40,172 nucleotides of DNA from Candidatus Borkfalkia excrementavium (GTDB lineage Bacteria > Bacillota > Clostridia > Christensenellales > Borkfalkiaceae), in assembly GCA_019115945.1 (NCBI GenBank), contig DXCO01000013.1:1-40172 (forward strand). The letters run 5' to 3'. Positions within the stretch are counted from its first letter, which is position 1, and each line of letters starts with the position of its first letter. The translations under genes and the position numbers were made by a program. The notes under the pieces were generated by a model, which was not told where the DNA came from, searched no databases, and saw nothing but the letters and a program-made list of their open reading frames with translations. Shown here piece after piece: positions 8,901-17,900 of the stretch.

Positions 8901-11900
8901 GTTTATACAGGCGAAGAACCTTTAATAAGTTCCGAATGTGGCATTGGATACACCTATGCCGAGGGCAGCCGCGAAGAATACGCCGGCGACACGGCAGGCA
9001 TCCTGCTCGAAAAGGAACCCGGTGCCGATTACAGAGAGAACGGTTATAAGATCACCCTGCAGGATTTCACGAATAAAAACTATATCGTCAACGTGCAGGA
9101 TAATAAGTCCGGCACTTTCACGATCGAAAAGGCAGACATCACCGTCACGCCGTTCGAGAACTTTACGTTCACCTACGACGGCAAAGACTGGGTGATTTTG
9201 GACCACGTGAACGACTATGCTGTCACCGTAAACGATCAGGAAGCGAACTGGTCGTTCACAGCGGACGACATGTCCGTATCCGTCCTCAAAGACGTCAAAG
9301 TGGATGCGGAAGGCGCGGCCGTCGCGTACACCGTCGACTATATCATCACCGCGGCAAACCACAACGATAAGCCGGGTATGTTTACCGTGCTCATCCAAAA
9401 GGCAAAGGCAGAGATCTTCTGGACGGAAGATTCCTTCACCTACGACGGCACCAACCAGCGCGAAAAAGTCGAAGCGGAATATACCGATCTCGAATTGGGT
9501 GGCAGGATCGGCCTGCTCGTTACGCTCGACGGAGAATTCCGCGATCATAACGGCGGCGCGAAGTATACCTTTACCGCCGCATTCAACGACGCGGACAATG
9601 AAAAGCACAACTACTATATCGCGGAAGAGGACCGCACGAACGAATATACGATGAAGCAAAGGGCGCTCACCGTCTCGGTCGACGATGCGTCCGTAATGTA
9701 CGGCGAGTCCGTCTCGCAGGATTCCTTCTCCGTCACGTATACGGGGCTTGCGGAAGACGAGGCCGCAAACGCCGACGACAAGTCCGCCCTCGACGCAAGG
9801 CTCGAGTATACTTGGACGTATCAGGCGGGCGATTGGGTCACCGCATCGGGCAAAGAGTATACCGTCGGGCTGAACCCGATCGTGTACGACAATTATTCCA
9901 TTACTCTTGAAAAGGGTGCGCTCACCGTCACCGCCCGTCCCATCCGCGTAGGCATCGATTATAAAACGTCTGTCTACGGCGAAGCATTGCTCGGTTTGAC
10001 CGCGCACGTGCTCGAGGCGGAAGGGGAGTATTACGCCCTGTATACGGGCGACGTCGGCAAAGACGAGCAGATTTATACCGTCGGTTTTCAGGACGGCATC
10101 ACGCCCAAGAGCGCGGATACGTACGAAGTCGTCGGCACGCACCTGAACGGTTCGTCCGATCTCGGCGTCAATTACGATATCACTTTCTGCGGCCAGGTGG
10201 CGGAGAACGGTGAGTATATCTCCGGGCAGCCCGCTCATTACGTGATCACGAGGCGGTCTGTCGACAGCACCATCACCGTACCGGACGTTCTCACTTATGA
10301 CGGAGACGAGAAGGAGGCCACCTTTACAGTCTCTACGGGCGATTTTGCCGATGGCGATAACGTCACGACCGAACTGTATTATTTCGGCACGCTGGCAAAC
10401 GGAGACCCGTATTATTCGGCAGAAGAGCCCACGTTGCAGGCTCCTACGGATGCGGGTTCCTACACCGTCGTCCTGGTCATAACGACGGAGAACGAAGACG
10501 ACTACGTGTTCTCGACGCCCTCTACCGCATTCAAGATCTCAAAAGCCGAGTATAACTGGTACGGGATCGATTTTACCGAAAAGCCGTATACACGTGTGTA
10601 TGACGGTCAGGCGCATTCGCCGCAACTGACCAAAATGCCCGAAGCGGGTGAAGACGAGATCGTTCCGGATGTGACCTTCGATAAGGGCATCACCGACGTC
10701 ACGGGCGCTGGCGGCGTCACTTTCAAGGCGTATTTCTCTTCCGACAGTTATAACTATACTCTGCCGTTCACGGAATTGAGCGTAAAGGTCATCATCACTC
10801 CCGTAACGGTTACGATCGACTGGACGGAAGAGACGGAGTTCTTCTACGACGGCACCAATCAGAGCGGCAAGATCTCCGCCACGTATAAAGATGTTTTCGG
10901 CGGCGTGCAGACGCTTGTCCTCTCTCGGCCCGAATTCAAAGATTACAGCCCTGATTTGTATTCTTTCGAGGTCACGGGATTCTCTGCAGGGGATAACCCC
11001 GTCAACGGCTACGGCCAATACAACTACATTCTCCCGACGGACAGTTCGCTGACCCGCGGCTACTCGATGCAGAAGCGCGCCGTCGAGATCTATGCGAAGG
11101 ACGCCGAAATGTATTACGGCGATTCCGTGCCCACCTCGTCCGAGATCATGGCATGGGGCTATCGCGAGGGATCCGCAGAATTTGTTGCGGAGGACGGTAT
11201 TCGCTTCGCGGTGTATACGAACGCGACGGATTCGAGCGAGATCACTACGGAGACGCGCACTTACTTTACTTATATCGTCGAGCCCGTTCCGGGCAGCGGC
11301 GGTTATAACGCCCGTCTTAAAAATTACGACATCACGGGCCTGGGCGTTTCGGGGAACGTCGGCGTCATGACGGTACTGCCCCGCCCGATCGAGATCGTGA
11401 TCAACGATCAGACGGCGGTATACGACGGCGAAGAACCCGACGTATTGCAGGAACTCGGCGAAACGGACGGCTATATCCTTGCGGAAGGCAGCAAATCGAT
11501 CGTTGCGGGCACCGATCCGGGCATCGTGCTTAAAAAAGCATCCGGAGTCGATGTGAGCGATTACGAGATCACGCTGGACTCTCGGGCGAATGAAAATTAC
11601 GCCGTTACCGTCAAAGACGGCAAGGCAGGCACTTTCATGATCACGTCCGCCGCACTCAGTTACGATATTTCCCCGTATGAACAGGAATATATCGGCGAGG
11701 CCGTCGATTTTGCGACATACAGTGCCGAGACGGTGCATTCCCGCGACGCCGATTCCGTCGAATGGTCGTTCAGCCTGACGGAGGGCAGCGGCTATGTCTC
11801 GTTTGATGAACTGAAACCGAACTTTGTCAACGTGCAGACGACGGTCGTTTACTACAAACTCACGGCCGATAACCATCAGGAAGTTACGGGCAAGATCACG

Positions 11901-14900
11901 GTGACCATCTCGCAGGGCGCCGTCGATCTGCAAGTCACGTTCAACCCCTCCGGTTGGACGTATAAAGACGAGTCCTCCCTTTATCCGCTCACGTTTACCG
12001 CAAAAGTCGGCAGTCTCGACCTCACAGAGTCCGTCAAAGTAACTTACAGTTACAAGGGCTGGAGCGAAGGGGAAGACTGGAGCGAGATCGGCGAAGAAAT
12101 GGATGAGTATGCCGCCGCGGGCTATTATAAAGTCGTCGTCTCCGTCGGCGAAACGGATAACTACGTTCTTTCCCAGCCGTACACCCGTGAATTTACCGTT
12201 GCCAAATACATCCTCAACGTCTCGTGGCAATATACGAACGTCGGGCTCGAACAGGTAACGGAAGGGCAGATCGCGACAAATACGATCGCCAACTTCGATC
12301 CCGAGATCATGACGGTCACGGGCGTGAACATCGATGCGGACGGAAGTTCCGTCACCATTCCCGCGGCGTTGGGCACCTATACGGTAACGGTTTCCATCCG
12401 TTCCGAGCATCTGAACAATTACGAATGGGGCAACCCCGATACGGGCAACACCGCCAACAGAACGATCTCCTTTACCGTTTCCACGGCTACGAACTATATC
12501 ACCATCACGATCGACGAGGAGAGTTGGGTTTACGACGGCAATACTCCTTGGGAGCACGGCCTGAAAGCGACCGCCCTGTCCGATCCTGACGGCGTCAACA
12601 TCACGTTCATGTTTGCCAGGGGAGAAGAGGGCCAGTCTGAAGAGGATGCCGCCCAGATCGCTTCCTACGTTTCCGTTGCGCCTTCGGACGCGGGCGTGTA
12701 CTGGGTACGCGCGTTTGCGCCGGGCGGCGGAGATTACGGTGCGGGTTACGGCTACAAGATGTTCATCATCGAACAGGATACCGTCACGCGCGTATCCCAG
12801 CCGGATGAGATCTATTCCGTCGAATACGAGCGCAACACCTTGCAGACGTATACTCCCGAAGGCTTTGATCCGGACTTGATGCAGATCGCGGGCAACACGG
12901 CGCGCGTCGCGGGTGACTATGATGCGGTCATCACCTTAAAAGATCCGACCAATTATAAATGGGCGGACGGCGAGGCGAACGACGAAATCGACATCGCCTG
13001 GAAGATCGCGAAACAAAAACTTGCGCTTCCCACCCTGGGCGAAACGGACGGACAGAGCGCCGTAAGCGAATATGATCCCGCAGCCGATACGATTTTCATC
13101 AACGCATTCGACGATCTTACGATGGGTATCGGCAGAACGCAGGACGCGACGTATAACGTCGACGAAGAGGGCAGGCCGGTCATGGTCGCCTCCTCGGCGG
13201 GCACGCATATCCTCTATATCAAACTCAAAGATACGGCCAACTACGAGTGGGCAGACGACACCGTGTCCGACAAGCCGCTCACCTGGACGATCGAGACCGC
13301 CGTATTCGATATTGCCGCCGCCGTGCGGTACGAGGCGCAGAGCCTGCCTTACACCGGAACGGAACAGAGGATCGAATTTACGCTCACGGGCGAAGATCTT
13401 CCCGCATACGTGCGCTACAGTTATTCCGACGGGTTCACCGATTCGGGCAGCCGCACGCTTTCCGTGACCTTCACTTCCGCCGACAGAAACTATCAGTTCA
13501 CGCAAAACGGCGAAAAGGTAAATTCGGTCACGCTCAGGGCACAACTCACGATCACCCCGTTTGTGATCGAAGAGATCAACTGGACAGAGCAGACGCATTA
13601 CACTTACAGCGGCGAAGACCAGAGCGGCCTGATCGGCGCGTACTACGTCAACGCCCTCGGCGTGCAGACGACGCTCGCAGTCACGTCTCCGGAGGAAGGA
13701 TTTGTCGATTACAGCGAATCCGGATACGAATTCACGGCAGACTTTGCCGGAATGCAGGGCGGTAACGAAAGGCATAATTATGTATTCTCCGAAGATCTGC
13801 TTGCGGGCAAAAATTTGCCGGTAAAAACTTATTACATCGACAAACAGGCGGTTACCGTAACGGTATCCGACCAGACAGCGGTATACACGGGCGAAGAGGC
13901 CGTCCTCATGCAGGGCGAAGAAAGATATACCGTAAGCGCCGAAGTTTATACGGGCTTTGCGGTCACGATCGTCTTTGCAGACGAAGCCGAGCACGTGAAT
14001 GCGGGCGGTTATGCGATTACGGGCACGTTCTCGGGCGAAGAGGAGATTTCCGAAAATTATCAACTCACCTTTACGCAGGCAACGTTGACGGTCACGCCCG
14101 CGCCCGTTACCCTCACCATCGTTTCGGGCGGCGGCGTTTACATGGGCGAGATTTCGCCCGCCGCCGTGCCGGCAGATTCCGTGGTCGGCATCGTCGGCGA
14201 AGACAGCGCCGAAGCGTTCATCGAAAACGATCTGATCCTTACCTATGAAGGGCAGCCGAATGACCCTGCCGCAGAGTACCACAGCGGCACAGACGTTCCC
14301 TCGCTTGCGGGTGTATATACCGTGCGCGCGTCTGTCAAAGAGGGCGGCAATTATTCCCTGCAGGGCACGAGCGTCGCGTTCATCGTAGAACGCAGAGCGC
14401 TTACATTTGCCGCGGAAGACCAGTTCTATACGGGCAGCGCGATTACGGTTGCGGAAGAAAATCTCGCGGGCCAGCGTTACGGCGCCGTGTTCGGAGAGAC
14501 CTTTGTTTTCTCCGCCAACGATGGCAGAACGGAGGTCGGCGCGGCGAGCGTCACGCTCAGGCTCAACGATACGTACAATTATTGCTGGGCTTATCCCGAC
14601 GATGAACCGAGCGAATGCACGCTCGAGTGGTATGTGATCCAGAGCGAGAATGTCCTCGAAGCAGACGCATCCCTTACGGACGATACTTGGACGTACGGCG
14701 AACAGATGCCCGAGATCACGGCGCCTGTCGGAAAATTCGAAGGCGAGATCGTCTACAATTATTATTATAAATCGGGCGAATCGTATTTCCTGCTCGGCGG
14801 GCAGCCTGTCAATGCCGGAACCTATTATCTGCGCGCAACCATCGTCGGAAATGAAAACTTCACCGACGTATCGGGCGACTATATCCGTTTCACCATCGAA

Positions 14901-17900
14901 GCGGACGTTTACGACATGCAGTCCGTTTCCCTGTCCGATGCGAAAGTCACATACGACGGGAACGAACATTCCCTCGCGTTTACGGGCGATCTGCCCGTCG
15001 GAAACGACGATCTGCCCATCGGCGTAGCCGTCTCCTACGAAGGGGACAGAGTCAACGCAGGTACGGTGCAGGTCACGTACACCTTCACCTCCGCAAGCGG
15101 CAACTACGTATTCGTAACGGAGGGCGGCGAGCGCGTCAATTCCCTCTCGCTTACGGCAACGCTCACCATCGAGCCGCGCAGGATCGATTCCGTGCACTGG
15201 TCGGGCAGCGATTACGTGTACGATGCGAAAGACCACGCGACCGACATCGCCGCGTCCTATACCGACGTGAACGGGGAAACCGTTTCCCTGGCCGTATCCG
15301 TACAGGGCGGCGCGTTCAGGGATTACAGCGCGGACGGCTATGTGTTCACCGCCTCGTTCGCGAGCGAAGAGGGGAGCGCGGAGCGCAGGAACTACCTCCT
15401 TCCCGACGAGATCACGCAGACGTATTTCATCAGACAGAAAGAGATCACCGTTCAGATCGGCAAAGACGCGGAAACGGAGTACGTATACGACGGCGAAGGA
15501 AAACCCGTATCGGTCAACTTTGTCGGCGCGGCGGACGAAGTCGAATACGCGCTTACCTACACGGGTACGCCGAACGGAACGGAAGAAAACAGTTATCAGT
15601 CGGATGCGGCCCCGAGCGCCGCGGGCAGTTATACCGCCTCCGTCGCCCTGAAAGATCCCGATGGCAATTACAGGCTGATCGGTGCCCGCTCGTTTGCCTA
15701 TGCGATCGACCGCGCTGCCGTGGAAGCCCCCGACCTTACCGCAGTTTCGAAAGTCTATAACGGCAAAGAACAGACGAGCGGATTTACGGCGGGCGAAGGA
15801 TATACCGTCGTCAACGCCAAAGGCACGGATGCGGGCGAATATGCCGCAGTGTTCTCTCTCGAAGACAAAAACAACACGGCATGGAGCACGGGCGGCACAG
15901 ACGATCTGTTTGCAGTGTTCGCCATTACTCCCGCCGGGCAGGGCGACCTTACGGTCAGCGCGCCCGATATGGACGGCTGGATCTACGGCGAAACGCCCTC
16001 CGCACCCTCGGGCGCCGTCGCGAAGTTTGAGGGCGGCGAAGAGATTGCGGTCACCGGATATCTCTATTCCGACAGCGAAGACGGCGCATATACGAGCGTC
16101 AAGCCTTCCGATGCGGGCACGTATTACGTCAAAGCGTACCTTGCGCGGACGGACAATTACGGCGAGGCGTTCTCCGAAGCAACGGCGTTCACCGTTTCCA
16201 AAGCGGATTACGACATGAGCGGCATCACCTTTGCATCGGCGTCTGTCGTCTATGACGGGTCGCTGCATACGCTTACGATTGCGGGCACGCTGCCCGAGGG
16301 AGTGCGCGTCACGTATGAAAACAACGTGGCTGCGGCGCCCGGCGTGTACGAAGCGGTCGCCTATTTTGAAGGCGATTCGAAAAATTACAACGAGATCGGC
16401 GCCCTGCGCGCGACGCTCACCGTCCGCGCGGCAGAACTTTCCGTCACGATCGAAGAGGAATTCCGCGAAAGGGTCGTCGTATCCTCGCAAGGCGGTTTCG
16501 ATCCTTCCCTCACGCTCGTCATCGAAGAACTGACTAAAGAAACGTATTCTGAATACGATCTTGCAGGGTTCGAAGGTTACGAGATCGGCGCTGGCTACGG
16601 CCTTTCGCTGCAAAAGGGCGGCTCGGTCGTACAGCCCGAAGGGTCTGTCGTCGTGCGCTTGCTCATTCCCGAAAACATGCGCGGCAAAGACTTCCTGCTC
16701 CTGCACCGCACGGGCGGGACGCTTGAAAAAGTCGAGTACACAGTGTACGGCGACTATGCAGTATTTACGGTCGATTCCTTCTCCGAATTCCTGTTTGTAA
16801 CGGAGATAGAAGCGGCAGACCTCATGTGGCTGGTCATCCTCCTCGCGTGCGTTGCGGGCGTGGAACTGATCCTGCTCGCGCCCATCTTGATCCGCCGTAA
16901 AAAGATGGTGCCTGTAGGCCCCGACGGCGGCTCCGACAGCCCCGACGGCGGCTCCGACAGCCCCGACGGTGAAGACGGACCCGACGGCGGGACGGACGGT
17001 CCCGACGGCACAGACGAGGGCGGCGAACTTGGAACGGAAGAAGAGAAAACGGAAGGGGAGGCCGGTCCGCAGGATCCCGCTCCCTCCGAGGGCTCCTCCG
17101 TAAAGATCAACAATTTTGCGGTGCTCCCTCTGTTTGCGCTTTTGGCGGCGATCCCGAGCGGTCAGATCGCCGCGATCGCCGCGCTCGGCGCGGCAGTCGC
17201 GGGGCTCGCCGTAGCGGATAGCGTGCTGTTTTTCAAAAAGAAAAAATTAAAAGAAGAACCTGCCGAACCGCAGGAAGAGATTGCGGAAGAAGTCCCCGCC
17301 GAAGAACCTGCCGAGGAGATCGCGGAAGAAGCGATCCCTGCCGATGCGCCCGAAGAAGAGCCGCTCGCCGAACAATTCCCCGAAGAAGAGGCCGTTGCCG
17401 CAGAGGAAGAGACGGCCGCGGCCATACAGGATGCATCGTTGTCCGCGCAGGAGAGCGAAGTCCCCGAACCGGAAGAAGCGCCCGTTTCCGAACCGGAAGA
17501 AGCGGTTCAGACGGAGGAACAGGGAGAAATTCCCTCCGCGGAGGAGCCAGAGCCGTCCCTTGCCGCCGAAGAGCCTGCGGCAGAGGAAGAAGAGGCTTTG
17601 GCGGAAGAATTTGCGGAGGACGATTTTACCGACGAAGATTTCGAATTTTTCGACGACGAAGAAGAGGACGACGAGGATGACGAAGACTTCACCGACGATT
17701 TCGACGTCGAAGAAGAGGAAGTGCCCGCCGAACTTGCCGCCTCTTCCGACGGCGCGGAACGGGATGGCGTTTCAGCCGCCGCGATCCTTCCGCTCCTGCC
17801 GGTCGCGCCGGAGGCGGAAGAAAAGAAGAAGGTCTATATCCGTTATAATTACAGTTTCCGCGCAAAACTCATCCAGTCGGGCGAGCAGATCCAGTCCAGA

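Noticed and set aside
12936-16706. A 1,256-codon open frame on the minus strand inside the giant gene, and others at 10539-12557 and 8922-10238
   Set aside because: All are in codon register with the giant gene, so they stay open simply because the sense strand avoids the codons TTA, CTA and TCA. Their products are Arg-, Asp- and Val-rich without recognisable domains, and the sense frame has clear modules.
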